A stretch of DNA of 64,000 nucleotides from Toxotes chatareus (taxonomy: Eukaryota; Chordata; Actinopteri; Toxotidae): positions 1,557,001-1,621,000 of the forward strand of contig CM028897.1 of the NCBI GenBank assembly GCA_016801885.1, written 5' to 3'. This document shows, piece by piece, positions 48,369 to 60,777 of this stretch. The notes beneath the pieces were generated by a model. The model had not been told where the DNA came from, did not search any database, and saw only the letters and a list, made by a program, of their open reading frames with translations. The stretch's first letter is position 1. Each line of letters opens with the position of its first letter. The translations under genes and the position numbers were made by a program.

Positions 48369-51071
48369 CTGCACAATGGGAGGCACAGAGAACACGGTCA
48401 TTGATCTATCATTGACGAGGAGAACAGAACATTTATGCATGCTTGTTTAATGCTCAATCCCTCAAGTCAACTCTTTCAAGTCTCTAACACAATCAGTTAT
48501 TTCCCTCCTCGGCCTCCTGGGCTTCCTGCGTTATACAAGGTGGTTCAAAAGGGGAGTTCAAAGGTTGGTGAATTATACTTGTCTTTTCATTGTCATCTAG
48601 ATTAGGTGGATGGAATAGGTAATGAGCACAGAGAGGGGGAGACGGAAAGAAAGAAAAATGCAGACAAGGAAACACAGTTGGTGCTGGAGGGCTTGGTCTC
48701 TCACCCTGTTCTTGTTTACCCAGGCTGCACACTGGGCTCACACCCCTGTCTTTTCATTGTTACTGGTTTGGAACTAATCCTTCCAATTTCCTTCTGAGAC
48801 AGGACAAGATGTGTCTGCCTTATTTATTTATTTATTCGACTTCACATATTCCTCTATTTACTTTCCTTTTTTTTTTTCTCAATGCTTGCTTGCAAATGAG
48901 GGTCTGCACGGAGCAGATAAGGCACACCCAGCCAAGGACTGAGGGCACCAAATCAACCAGGAATAAAAAAAAAAAAAGTGGAGAGAGGAAGAAATTCTCC
49001 TAAAGGAGACAACAAGACATACAGCGTTCATGCCTTTCACATGAGCTACATTGAGTTATATAAGATCTAAATATGGCTCGGCCCATTTAAGTCCAGCAGC
49101 ACCCAAGGTCAGTGAGCAGGACGTGAAATCAGAAAGGCTGTCTCGGCTCCTTGGGGAGGAGGCCGGTGCCACGAGATGGTCAGGGGAAGTCTCCGTGGTC
49201 CTCTTATCTTCAGTGAGCACCGAACCCCACAGGCCCTGTAAGGCTAATATATCTACAAAATGACTCTCACCAGAGTGGCACTGCTGACGACCGGCAGGTC
49301 AAACCACCCTATGCAATGTCACACAGCCTCAACAGAGCTGATTGGAAGCCAGCAGGGTCTGCGCGATGTGACTGGCTCTTCACAAGGTCTCTTTGATTCC
49401 TCAGACTCACTGCTACGAGCTCTGTTTAGTTACTTAAAGGGCTTTGGTAATGCAGCCTGTGAGCGCTGTGGGTTTTTCAGCTAATAAATGTTTCATATTT
49501 TACAGGGGTTTCACACCCCTTCCACAATCCTGGTGACCTCTTTTTATGATTGGCTGACTGCTCCACGGATAAATCTGATAAGGTATTGCTGAGACAATAC
49601 CGACAAACCCCTATTGATCCAATGGGCATGACCGCTTATTCAAAAGGAAACAAACAGACAAAGCAAAACAAACAACTTGGGGGCGAATTACATTAAATCT
49701 CAGGGAAAAGTATAGGCAAGAGAAACAGGAATTAAATCACTCCGAGAGAAAAAAAAGCTGCTGTCCAATTTCTGCTCTCGCCGAGCACGGCTGCTCATAA
49801 TTCGAGCTGCGGCGAGGCCTGATAAATCTTACATTATCGATATGATCTTCAGGCTCTCGGGCAGGGTGTACGTTATCACAAGTGACATGCTCAATCCTTC
49901 CCAGATTAGATTCCCAAACCAGCCCACATCCCGGCTGACAACGGCTTTCAGGGGCCGAAATGAATCAGCGACGCCTCTTCAAACGGAGCACACCTGAACC
50001 AGAGTGACATCACTCAGGAGTGATAGAGTTCCTGCTGGTCTGTCTCTCCCTCTCTCTGTCTGTCTGCCCACCTCCTTTCCACAGACCTGAGGCCATTCAT
50101 AAATGCTGCAGTGATATACCCACTCTCCCATCACAAGCAGAGAGTCACGACATATATCACTGCTTTTCTCATTGAGTCCAACAAGGTTAGTCTTTTTTGT
50201 ATTCTTTAGCTCCGAGCTAAAACGAATGCGGCAGTTTGCCTAATAGATGAGATAACTAGGGAAGAAAAACCCCAAGAAACCAAAAATAACCTATATCGAA
50301 CATTATAAAATGCTGGTGAAGCAGTCCTCCATTCATCACATACATCCTCCGTCTATGTTTGGCCTGTAGACGTCTTGCTCTTTGTTGGGAAAACACTAAT
50401 TATTTAAAGCAACAATCCTCCCTTTGCTTCTCCCGCTCCTTTAGATATGAATCTGTGATGTTCACTGCATTCTCACCGTGGCGAAGTGTTTTTGCAATGA
50501 ACACATTTTCCATCAATCTTCCTCATCTATTTCTACTTCAGTCAGTAATTTCCTCAACTTGACAGCCTGCAGGATGAACTTGTTGCTTTAAATCAAAGTT
50601 CACACAAACAAAGGCAGCTTGCTGAACATAGTATGGATGTGTGTATCATTTCACTCCGAACTCAACATGTGTTTTATCAGCTTTACGTTGTTTCTTATAC
50701 CTGAAATCTCTGCCTGATCTTTCCATGGGTTTTCTGAGAATTTCTGAGTAGTATCTTAAAGAGGCTCCTGTTTGTGATGATTCGATTTTTCCATTGCATT
50801 TGAGCTGTGACCAAAAAATAACAAAAAGGCTGCAGAGCTTCAAAATACACCAACCTACGTTTTTCACGGTGGACTTTATCACCACTGTGTTTACATAATG
50901 ATTCACATATTGATTTCTGATATAATTAATCACCTATAAGATCTGGGCCTGTTGAAGCATGCAACACTTTATACATTAACTAGTCTTATCACAGCGTAGT
51001 GGTACATTGAGATTAATTACAGTCTCCCAATGCAGCCTGCGTATTAAAAAGACGATGAGAGGGATTCTCAC
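48369..51071 (-). other. rbfox3: rbfox3 intron
   Basis: Non-coding. It contains a minus-strand TGCATG at 50,958-50,963, 109 nt after the 59-nt exon donor. No further exon seen. Confidence 0.6.
50958..50963 (-). promoter_or_regulatory. rbfox3: UGCAUG element downstream of the 59-nt exon
   Basis: TGCATG on the minus strand, 109 nt into the intron after the donor at 51,072. In known RBFOX targets a site within about 300 nt downstream promotes inclusion of the exon. Single hexamers also occur by chance. Confidence 0.4.
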
Positions 51072-51130
51072 CTGTCACTGTAAGCAGCGGTGGTGGTGGG
51101 CTGGGCAAATCTGTATGCTGCATAGCCACC
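51072..51130 (-). CDS. rbfox3: rbfox3 59-nt exon, C-terminal domain
   Basis: Acceptor TTTTTACAG, donor GTGAGA. It encodes GGYAAYRFAQPTTTAAYSD plus two bases of Ser. RBFOX proteins have GGYAAYRYAQP followed by an Ala-rich stretch at this place. Here Tyr is changed to Phe (AYRFAQ), and the Ala run found in mammalian RBFOX3 is replaced by a short PTTTAAY. Phase 0 at entry and phase 2 at exit match both neighbours. Confidence 0.97.
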
Positions 51131-53455
51131 CTGTAAAAATACCAGTGTTAATCAGTGATTACACACAACCTGCACAGTGGACAGTCACATCTCACAGACA
51201 CAAGAAAATACAATGCGGACACAGATCTTTGAATTGTACACTACACAGTGCTTTTCACCCTGCACTCCCCAACTGCAGGTTCCCTCTCAGACACCAGAGG
51301 GTGCTGTTTGATATATTAGGCAGGCGGCAGCAACAGGGGAATGAATGACGTTCTGAGAGGCAGCATATTTGGGGGGCGGGGGGGGGTATTGTCATACTAG
51401 AGGCTCATCCCTGGAGCAGCAACAGCATAACAGAGGCCACGTAAGCCAACTTCCCAAATTCAGCCCATTTTTAGATTGAGGAGGCGCTGCTCCTACATTA
51501 TTGAACAGCCCCTTTTTCCTTTACACGACCCCCCTGGCTCACAAATGAAGTAAGAAGGCAGAAGACGGTCGGACCGTTGGGGAGTCAGGACCGCTGTATT
51601 CATTTGCCAGAGTGGGGAAGGAATTAAAGACCTCATTGTGGAGTGCTGCTATTACTCTCTTTGAAAAATGAAGCTGTTCTCCCACTGTTTTTCTATTAGT
51701 GCCAGTAGAGTGTGTGCCCATCTGCGTCCGTACGGTGGATAGGTGGCTTTTAATAATGCATGTTTTCATTCATTTTTAAACTCTGGGGGGAACACGTCCG
51801 ATGGAGAGCGGTGCAGAGAGGCAATGGTGTGATGGTCGAGGCCACGACTGCACATGAAATCAGGTCAGGAGCGGCGTTTGAATCCCACTCCCCCAATTCC
51901 CCACAAGATTTTCCACAGGGACAGGAAGTCACAGTACTGGAGGCAGATGACTTCCTGTGGGACGACCAAGCCTTGGGACTGTGCTGATTACAGCAACAGC
52001 CTGAACAAACACGCCCAATAAATCACTCTCCCTCTTTGTCAAATCCTGCACACAACAGTGCAGCACATTTGTTATTATGTCGTGCGGAATGTGTGCGTCT
52101 GTGCATTCATCTATGTGTACGCTCATGTGTGTTTCTACATAGCGGCGCATGCATGTATTAGCATATGCAATGTACGTAGTGTATATTTATACGTGCATGC
52201 ATCCGATTTCCCTTTCTGCTAATGTATTAGCAGGTCATCTCATTTCCAAAGGGAAGCTTTGACACATCAGCTGGTGCACTTTGACAGCAAGCCAGTGGCC
52301 ACTGAATGATTGTGAAGGACACTGAGGGCTAAGGGACAGCTTCCTTTTGGTCATCTGAGACCCTCGCGCACACTCAGCCAGTCTGAAGCAGTGCAGTGGC
52401 CAGTGCCAAAACTAATGGCAGTAAAACACCAGGGGCCGGCCTGACGGGTTGAGTGATGGACCAACCTGGCCAGGCCTTAGTCAAGGGACACTGGGGTGCA
52501 GGACTTAGCTGGAGGTGGCAGAACAAGTGTGAGAGACAAACCGTATCACTCAAAGCACAGTCCGGGTCTCGTCTATGGCGGTGGTTGCTGCTACAATAAA
52601 AGCCCAGTGAAATACAGTCCTATCATGTGGGCTGGTGTGTAAGTCATATATCACTGGGTTTCAGCGTTTTGTTCCCAGACACTGGTTGTCGCCGGGGTGA
52701 AAGTGAGAGGCAACTGTCATTGCTGCTGTGCCCACTGTCATCTCACTAGCAGTAGAATCAAAGGGACAAATTACATCCCCCAGCAAACGTTTGGACTGAT
52801 GTCAAAGTGGGGCAGCGTGGTAATTTCAGCATTATCTCCCAAGCGTCCATGCTCTCCTCTGTCAAGGGCGACGTGCAGCAGGGCCAGCCCCTGATGTGAC
52901 CCTGCCTGCACGGACAGATCCAGAGGGACGGCTAATCCCTTTATCTTCTGCCGCTCCTCTTATCTCCCACATGGTGATGGCTGGGAGGAACCGGCTCCAC
53001 TCGGGCCTGCGCAGACCCCCTGGGGCAGGCAGGGATATCCCAGCCAAACCCTCGCAGTGTACACAAACACAAAAACAGGGGAGAGGATGGAAGAGGTAGC
53101 GAGAAGTGGGGGACGGCTGCAGAAGACGAGCCACCTCAAAAACCCAGACAAATCTAAAGGAAGAAATGACCTAACTTGACACGGGACACTGAGCCCGGGT
53201 CTGCCTCTTTGCCAAAGTCTGAGATCATAGGAAGAGAGAAGAGAGAGAGGGGGGAGGAGCTGAGGGGGTTTTAAATTTTGTTGTCGGGTTTCTTGGCACA
53301 GCAGACAGAGACCTAATCAACACTGGCTTGGCAGCAAGGCTGGGAGAATGCTGGGGGCTGAGGAGATCACGTTTTTGTCTCCGGGGCTGGGCTTTTTGTC
53401 TGCTTTACTTCTGTTTCATCTAAGCAGGCAAGAAGCAGCAGCCAACTGTACTTAC
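51131..53455 (-). other. rbfox3: rbfox3 intron
   Basis: Non-coding; minus-strand TGCATG at 52,148-52,153 and 52,196-52,201, about 1 kb before the 59-nt exon. No extra exon supported. Confidence 0.6.
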
Positions 53456-53495
53456 ATAGATCTCTGCACCATAGAAGCCATCTTGGTACACCACC
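53456..53495 (-). CDS. rbfox3: rbfox3 40-nt exon
   Basis: Acceptor CTAATTTCACAG, donor GTAAGT. It completes the Ala codon and encodes VVYQDGFYGAEIY. GAEIY is the RBFOX3 form of this conserved segment; RBFOX1 has GADIY and RBFOX2 GADLY. The 40-nt length also fits the family, in which an exon of this size is found at this point. Confidence 0.97.
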
Positions 53496-54527
53496 CTGTG
53501 AAATTAGAGAACGAGAAAGGAGTGTTAGTTCATTTGGAGTACATGCTGCCCTACTGAATCTCAGCCCTTGACATCCTTCCTATTTCAGCCATTTGCAGGT
53601 GTGTGGGGTCAGCTCTTAGCAGCTTTAGTGTACTGTGCCACAAATAATGAATGACACATTAAAGCGAAAAGTGCAACCGTTTCACATCCCCGTCCAATTT
53701 TCTGCTCTGGTAAAATTGTTTGTCTTTCCAGTTGCTGCAGTGTTGTCAGGAGGGCTGGTGGTGGTGGTGGTGGGGGGGGGGGGGGGACAAAAGAAGGCAG
53801 AGAAGGAGCTCCGTCACATGACTCCGCTATATAAATCAACCAGCTGCCATCAGTAGCAAAGGGCCCTGGAGTGGGAGGGAGGGGAAAGGGGACATGGGAT
53901 TTCCAGTCCCGGCTTCAGCGGTGAGTCTCTCTGCAGTAAGATGGATCCTGATCTAATCACAGATAGACAGCTATACTGGGCCCTCGGCCGGCCTCCGTCA
54001 GACCTCTCCCACGGCCACACAGACCACTGCTGATAAGAGACGAGTGTGAGGCAGGCTGCACAAAGCCAGGAGATCAGCATAGGCCCTGGTCACAGTCCAG
54101 TGAGATCTGCCCAGTAATACGCTATCTCAGCTCTCTACAGCTCTCTACAGCTCTCCCTGTGGCTTTGTTAGTTCCTCCTTTGTCAACAGACATCGAACAA
54201 ATATATAGATGGGCAGAGTTATGGCGTGTACATACCTAGATACCAAATATGATTTTACTCCCCAAAGACACCTCTAAGAGGAATAACAAAGTAAACGAAC
54301 AGGGACATGAAATGTGCAGTATTATTATTATTATTCAACAAACTCTGACTCTGTTTGATATTTGACAGTTTTCCAAAACTAATCCTATGTAATAACTCGG
54401 ACAATTAGGACAAACAATATATATTAACACTCATCACCCCACTTCCTTATTGAAGCTATTCTTTGAAATTACGACTAAATTACGACAGAAAAGCAGATAC
54501 AGTACATACAACACATTGGATACTCAC
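53496..54527 (-). other. rbfox3: rbfox3 intron with a G-rich run
   Basis: Intron of about 1.0 kb. A GGT repeat ending in a run of about 14 G (53,755-53,786, plus strand) gives a C run in the transcript. Nothing else recognised. Confidence 0.6.
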
Positions 54528-54660
54528 GCTCCATAAGCTGGGATGGGAGGTGGCGGTGGAGCTGTGCGGAACGTGTTGTACACAGCCCGCCCCCGACCTC
54601 GCAAGTGGGCACCCCTATAGGCCACTGTAGCGCCTGTGGCAGGGTAGGGAAACCCTGTTA
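54528..54660 (-). CDS. rbfox3: rbfox3 133-nt exon, RGG-type segment
   Basis: Acceptor CCTTCCACAG, donor GTGAGT. It completes a Val codon and encodes TGFPYPATGATVAYRGAHLR, then GRGRAVYNTFRTAPPPPPIP and AYG plus two bases. VTGFPYP...AVAYRGAHLRGRGRAVYNTF is specific to RBFOX3; RBFOX1 has GRGRTVYNTF and RBFOX2 GRGRTVYGAV. The Arg-Gly repeats form the short RGG-like motif between the RRM and the Tyr-rich tail. This exon and the GAEIY exon together are the main reason for naming the gene rbfox3 rather than rbfox1 or rbfox2. Confidence 0.98.
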
Positions 54661-57600
54661 CTGTGGAAGGAAACACACGAGAGAAGAGAAAATGACTTTC
54701 AGAGAACATCCTCGACTTGGCATTGCTTACCTTATGACAGAATACATTAGAGAGAGACGTGTGGCACTGCTTTCCCTATGACAGAATGCATTATGGGGAA
54801 GACAAGGAAACAATAGATTTAATCTTTTCTAGGTGCGCCTCATCGAGCACTCTCCCCTTTCCCAGCTCGCTGCTTTGTGCCGTACTCAGCAAGGATCCAC
54901 ATTTGCTGTACGCATCTTTTCCTGGTGCCTGGCGAGGGGCAGCCTTGAAGCATAGGCAGGTAATGGATGCAATACCACTAGTTTCGCACCACGGCTTTTG
55001 CATAGTTTAGACACAATGGTCTAACAGCGAGGAGAACAGTGGGAGGGTGGACGGGGAAAAGGTAGAGGGCGTTTCTAGGTGTTGGGTAGAGACAAATGGG
55101 AGGTGAAGGTTGTTGAACAACCTGACTAGATGTTCAGAACTTCCCCAAGGGGAAATGGAGCAGATGGGCTGGACAGCCAAGGCCCAAACCTCAGTATGAC
55201 CCCCATCTCGAAACCCATCTGGGACCATCTTTAGCCAATCACACAGCTACATATGTCCTCTGCTGATGGCTACCAGCAAATCGGAAAGGGTAGGCTGGGG
55301 TGAAAGGCTTCAGGGTGAGTAGTAAGGGTTGGTGTGATGGTGCGGCAAAATGTCCACGGTCACAGATTAGAGGACAGACGATGTGATCCTCAGCTCTCTA
55401 CTTAACCTTCAATCAGTCCAGTGGCAGTCTGATTACAAGCTGTGGAGGTGCATACAAACACACCGATCTCGAGACATGATTAAGTTGGCCTCCTCTCTTC
55501 CAGCAATCGAAATTCCCTCACATTCCCCTTCCCTCTGTTCTTCACCCCTTCTCCCTCCCCCAACGCCTAGTCCATCACAACACAGTCATCTCCATTATTC
55601 TTCATCCCCAGCAACGCCTCCTCATCACCCTCCCCTCACCTTATTCTTCTTTATTCATTTCCATGACATGTTTTGGGTGAATTCATCACAGACCACTTCA
55701 GTTCCTCCAATCAGAGACAACTCTGTGATGGGGAGCAGTGAAGCTCCTGTCTGGTCTTGTTGGTGGGGTTGTGGGGGGAGGGGGGGGCTCAGTTGGGGTG
55801 AGTAACACAGGTTAATAACATGTATCCACTGTGTTTCAGATGAACCCGCTGCCACAAAGGAGACAGCAGGCAGTCCCTCGCAATCGCAGACAAACGACAC
55901 CGCAATGAAGATCCATGGTAGCTCGTATTTATTCGGCGGCGTATAGGTTTCTGCCCGGAGAGTGGCGGTCTGGCGTTACTGTGCCGTGTGCAGCGTTAAC
56001 CCTGCAGGTGGACGAAACCAGTGAGCACCCTAATGAACGATGCACACCCTAGCCCGGCTGCTTCAATAAAGCTGACAGGGAGACAGATTAGTAGTGCTTT
56101 TAAAAACACAGAGAGCCAGGTTTAATGTCTTCTGCCATTAACATCACGCTCCACTAGTGGGTCCGCACACATATTCAAACTCTGCGTCTCATTTGGCCGG
56201 GTAACGCCCACATGCCCCTCCTCCACACACCCACCAAGGTGCAGGGCACTTTGTTTGCTGCCAACGTACCAATAGACTGCCTGGACTCACAGGGTGCCCC
56301 CTTTCCCCCAAGTGATTTATAATGTTGACCTTGACATTTAAATTAGTCTCTTTTTTTGGAGCAGTGGACATCTGAGCGTAGTTGCTAAAGGGCAAAAACA
56401 ATCCTCTTCGACAGTTTCCGAGGTGTGTGCCCCCCCCCCCTCCCCTTCTTAACAAATCACTACTGTTTCTGGGCCCCAGAAAGTCCCATGGCTTCTTTCT
56501 TTCTTTTTGGAAATTTGTATGCAATATGCATGCACTGATGTATGTGAATGTAAACTCATAATGAGTTGGCGATAGGCTACACTGCTTCAATAATAACCCA
56601 TAAATCAAAGGCACTGTCACACCTTAGTAAGCCTGTGAAAAGCAACAACAGCCACGGTGTACGAGAGCACAAACCTGGTCTAGCCACCAAAGTCAAACAC
56701 CTTTTCCGGGAGGGGGGCTGGAGAAAATATGAGTTATGTGCTAGAGGGCGGCGGGGTCACGCTGCACCTCATATGTCATATGTGTCAACTTGAGAGAAGC
56801 TCAATACCTGCAGAGCCAGTTGGACCTGAGGTAATCCAGCTCTGTGCCAATGATGGGGTCATAACCGGCTCCCATAAAGAAAGATCTGATTTTCCACAAG
56901 GTTGATCTCTCTAATACGTCCTGCTCAAATACATCGGGCAATGAGCACTTAATCCACGCGCTGGGGACCAAAAACAGCTTAATCTAATCAAGAGTCTGGA
57001 GCTTAATTATCCCCCTAACGTACACTCCAACAATGAGAGGATCTGTCCACATATATTAAGATGGCAATTAGCCCATCTTTTCTGTCATTTACACAGCTGG
57101 TAGCTTTTCACGAGTCCTCAAGAAAACTCCAACTTAGGAGCAGAAAATATGAACTGGTGAATGAATAGCTACTCATCTCCTGTCTCCTTAGGAATTAGGC
57201 TGCAGAGGAGCGAGGGGGGGGGGGCACCGGCCATAAGAGGGGATTTCTAAGTGGCAGCTGTCCATGGTGCTGAAAACATCCCACACAATGAGTACTTCAG
57301 AAAAGTTTGCTGTAAGATGAGCTAAACTGTGCGATGAGCTAAATATGTGTTGCATACAGATCTGCCCCTGAACGTTTTTCTTATTTATTTAAATGAATTT
57401 TCCACATTTTGATGTAACATTAATATCTACAACTATTCTTTTTAAATAATTCATTAGAAAAATTAATGCCAATTTAAAAACCTATGTACAAGATTACGTG
57501 GATCTGCTTTGGTGCACAGAAGACAAATTTAATCTTTAAATACATGTACAGATCTCTACACACTGTACCTGTATATATGATTATAAACAGTATGTACAGA

Positions 57601-59782
57601 TACAGATACATGCACATGTGTGACTAAGCCAGAGAAGTGGACCAAAGACAGTCAGGTGGGGGTTATGTTATATCTGGTTAGGCGTGGATGAGGCCGTGGA
57701 GAACAGATTCTGGGGTAAAATGGACAGTAAACCAGGACAAAGGTGAGCACAGATACTGGACGTCTACCAGCTACCACACACCATGATTTGTGCCACTGCC
57801 GTGTTTTATTGCCAATTCCTCCATTTGACTGGGAAACCAATCACCTTGCTCCTCTTTCCTGGACCAAGACCCCCTCTTCTGCACCCCCCACCTCACTCCA
57901 ACAGGGCTCTGGGGGAGGTTTGTATGTTATTTGGCAACAGAGGACATGGAGCTGGGGTTGGCACTGCCTGCCTGTACCGTACCAACTACCCCCCCTTTCC
58001 CCATCAGTAGGAGGAGCCAATCTACCCTGGAAGAGGTTAAGAGCGGGGAGCCGGCGTGAGGCTCTCATCCGTCATTCTCCTGAATGGGTTTTGAGGACAA
58101 TAAACCTGTAGCGCCAGGACGAATGGAGACGAAGTGTGCTGTCACCGAGCCAGGATTTATGGCTCCCAATTTTACTGATCTCCTGCACAGAAATGAGGAC
58201 TGATAAACAGTGATTAATCGCCTTTATATCCCATTTTACTCCCACCAAAAGTATATTAACTGTAGCTATGATGATTTTCCTGGAACCTTGTTCTTGTTTT
58301 GTTTTCTTTTTTGTTGTTTTTTTTTTCTCAGGGAGAGGAAGCGATTCAGAGTCAAAGGCATGGTCAGTGGTGCTTTTTTTCTTTTTTAATAGCTAAAATG
58401 GCCTTTTGCTGCTCGTTAGGGCGGTTTGTTTCAAAAATGTATCTCTTATTTATGTTTCCCATCTTCCCAGCTGGCAAGCATATGTTGTCGTTTAGGCTTG
58501 GCAAACTCCAGCGCCATGTCAAGACGACTTGAAAAATTAGCAGCCAATAAATCACCCAGCCCCTCCTGCTTCCCCTGCCTGGAGTGGTGGACCACACTCC
58601 CTCTGATTTATGAGATGATTTGGGAAGTGTGTGTGTGTGTGTGTGTATAATATGAAGAAAGTGCGCAAGAAAGAGGCGACATGTATTAGTGTCTGTGTTC
58701 TACATAGGTTATCTATTTCTGTATGTTGGAATGCTTTGGTCTGAGTGTAAAAACAGGGCAGAGGATTGTGTTGTTGTGTATATAGGTCAGTGAAATGATT
58801 GTTAACAGATGTTAAACTTAGTTAATGTCCAGATTTTTAATTCAGAGAAAATTCTACCTGTTCCATGGTATAATTTAAATGTTTGAGAATGTGCATGTGC
58901 CTACAGAGGAGTGTGTGTATGTTTGTGTGTGTGTAATTATCAAGGGAAGATGTCAAAACCAAGGGAATGGTGGGGGGAGGAGGAGGAGGAGGTAGGTGGG
59001 AGGCAGGGGAGGAGGCATGGAGGGGGTGAGGGGTTGGGGATGAAATAAAAATGATAGATGACTGCTTTCTGTCATGGACAGTTATTTAGAGGTTCGCCGT
59101 AAAGCTGTCCGGGGAATGAACAGATTTTAGTCTAATGAGCAGAAAGGAAAGCCGTTAAAGTGGCGCGATGTGCTCAGCACTTCTTCCAAATGAAATAGTA
59201 CCATTTCCCCCTCATTAAAATGCAAAGGGTTCATATAACATACAGCAATAAAGCTGGCATGTCGAGGCACAGAGAGATAGGGAAAACCCCACTGAGCTCA
59301 TCTCATTCCTCCATTACTGAGACCAGAAGGAATAGCGGTCTTCGACAGGGTAGGTGCCAACAATATCGCTCACTCAATCTCCCTTATTCGGTTAGCTCTG
59401 TAAAAGTCAATCTGGCGCACTTGGCAAATCCATCCACAGCAGCAGCCTCCACAATCTGATAACAGTTGCAGGGGCGCTTGCTCTTGAAATCATTTTTTTC
59501 AGCTTTACAGTTGCACACCGTGCAAACAATGGCTCAGGCTCCTTCAGCCACTCAGAGAAGCTTGGATCATCCACTGCTTATCTGGGCCGCTCTCAGATTC
59601 ACTTTGATTTGAGGGGAATTTCATGTTCAGTAGGTTCAGGATGAACCCGATTGTAGAAATTCAGGGGTCAGATTGGGATTGGCTGCGGCTGATAGTGGCC
59701 TCAGGTACGCTGCAGTGCATGTGGTGGAGGGCAGAGAGAAAAACACTCAGAATTCTCAGAGCAGAAGCTGCAGGTCGCTCAC
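54661..59782 (-). other. rbfox3: rbfox3 intron, 5.1 kb
   Basis: Non-coding, with a few proline- or serine-rich open frames (near 55,383-55,805 and 56,189-56,620) that have no splice framing and no similarity I recognise. It holds minus-strand TGCATG at 56,529-56,534 and 57,609-57,614, and a GT microsatellite near 58,627. RBFOX1 and RBFOX2 carry tissue-specific exons at this place; I found no equivalent here. Confidence 0.6.
58627..58646. repeat. GT microsatellite
   Basis: About 20 bp of (GT)n in the 5.1-kb rbfox3 intron. Confidence 0.85.
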
Positions 59783-59836
59783 CGGCGTACAGTTCAGGAC
59801 CATAGACAGCTCCGACCACCGGATTCAGCTTCCAGC
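59783..59836 (-). CDS. rbfox3: rbfox3 54-nt exon after the RRM
   Basis: Acceptor TTCCACAG, donor GTGAGC. It completes Gly and encodes WKLNPVVGAVYGPELYA plus one base. AVYGPE is the RBFOX3 form (AVYSPE in RBFOX1). The frame continues into the Val codon of the 133-nt exon. The intron before it is only 90 nt. Confidence 0.97.
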
Positions 59837-59926
59837 CTGTGGAACAAAGAAAAACTCGGCTGAGAACGAGAACCAAAAAAAGTCGTAGTATCGCTTTTAG
59901 GTTTTATGATACAGTTCAGCTCTTAC

Positions 59927-59987
59927 CGTTCGTGTACGGGTTGGCCACCTTTTTGTTTGTCATCACTCGTGCTGTTGCGTTATTCAC
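59927..59987 (-). CDS. rbfox3: rbfox3 61-nt exon, end of RRM
   Basis: Acceptor TTGAACAG, donor GTAAGA. It encodes VNNATARVMTNKKVANPYTN plus one base of Gly. VNNATARVMTNKK is the invariant end of the RBFOX RRM, including its last beta strand and the start of the C-terminal linker. The next residues, VANPYTNG, differ slightly from mammalian RBFOX3 (TGNPYTNG) and RBFOX1 (TVNPYTNG). The 61-nt length agrees with the family. Confidence 0.97.
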
Positions 59988-60777
59988 CTGTTCAAAAGCG
60001 ACAAAACACACGGCCCATGATTACCGACCTTTACGTTTACTATCCAGAAATCCAGGATGGGCCAAAAGCAAGCAGCAATCCAAGATGAAACAAAGACAAA
60101 TTCATAAAGCAACAGACAGACAAATAAATAAATAAATGATTATGTAAATATGTTTGTAGCACTTTGGTGTGATTGAGTTTGGTTCACCCTTTCATGAATT
60201 TATTCATCATTTCAATTTTTTTTCAATTTTCTTACACATGATTAAATTACTGGAAAGAGGGGGAAGGCATGCACCAATTACCCACAGGTATGAAAAAAAA
60301 AAAAAGAACAACCTCCAAAATCAGTAATTGGTTGGATAAACAAATGGATTCCAAAAGAAAAACACAGACAGTGCTTTGATTTTCTTCTATTGACCTGATG
60401 AGAATGACTGAGCGGGGGCTCGGCTCGTCGTAAACAAGAGTGGAATTAGAGCAGGCAGCACTAAACGATGGTGACAGGGGAATGCAGGTCTTCTCAGGTT
60501 TGACAGGAACCCAGAGGATGATAGCATGCATTCATTCTGCATTGTCAGGTAATGATGGACAACTGGCGTGTCCAGGTTGACATATATGGATCCTGCATTC
60601 TACTGAGAACAAGTTATACGCACCATTATGCATGCATGCATCCAGGCATGCAGATATCCACACACACACACGCACAGCAACCACATGCTAATGCATGGGG
60701 TTTGTAGAGGTTGGTAAGTTTAGGAGGCAACAGGCAGGAATTAGAAAAAGACGGGAAAAAGGGAAAAATGAAAGCAC
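59988..60777 (-). other. rbfox3: rbfox3 intron with UGCAUG elements
   Basis: A 790-nt intron after the 93-nt exon. Five minus-strand TGCATG copies lie in it, at 60,631, 60,635, 60,647, 60,525 and 60,268 (lower coordinates given). Confidence 0.75.
60631..60652 (-). promoter_or_regulatory. rbfox3: UGCAUG cluster downstream of the 93-nt RRM exon
   Basis: Three TGCATG hexamers (two overlapping) on the minus strand, 126-147 nt past the exon donor, with two more at 60,525-60,530 and 60,268-60,273. UGCAUG is what the RBFOX RRM itself binds. Downstream sites normally increase exon inclusion. RBFOX genes are known to control their own equivalent RRM exon, so this is a candidate autoregulatory element. 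Confidence 0.65.

Noticed and set aside
55383..56620. 140- and 143-codon open frames in the 5.1-kb rbfox3 intron
   Set aside because: Pro/Ser-rich or mixed composition, no family match I recognise, and no acceptor/donor pair keeping the rbfox3 frame.
54661..59782. Tissue-specific RBFOX exon between AVYGPELYA and VTGFPYP, as in RBFOX1 and RBFOX2
   Set aside because: Read through for a matching peptide with splice sites; none was found.
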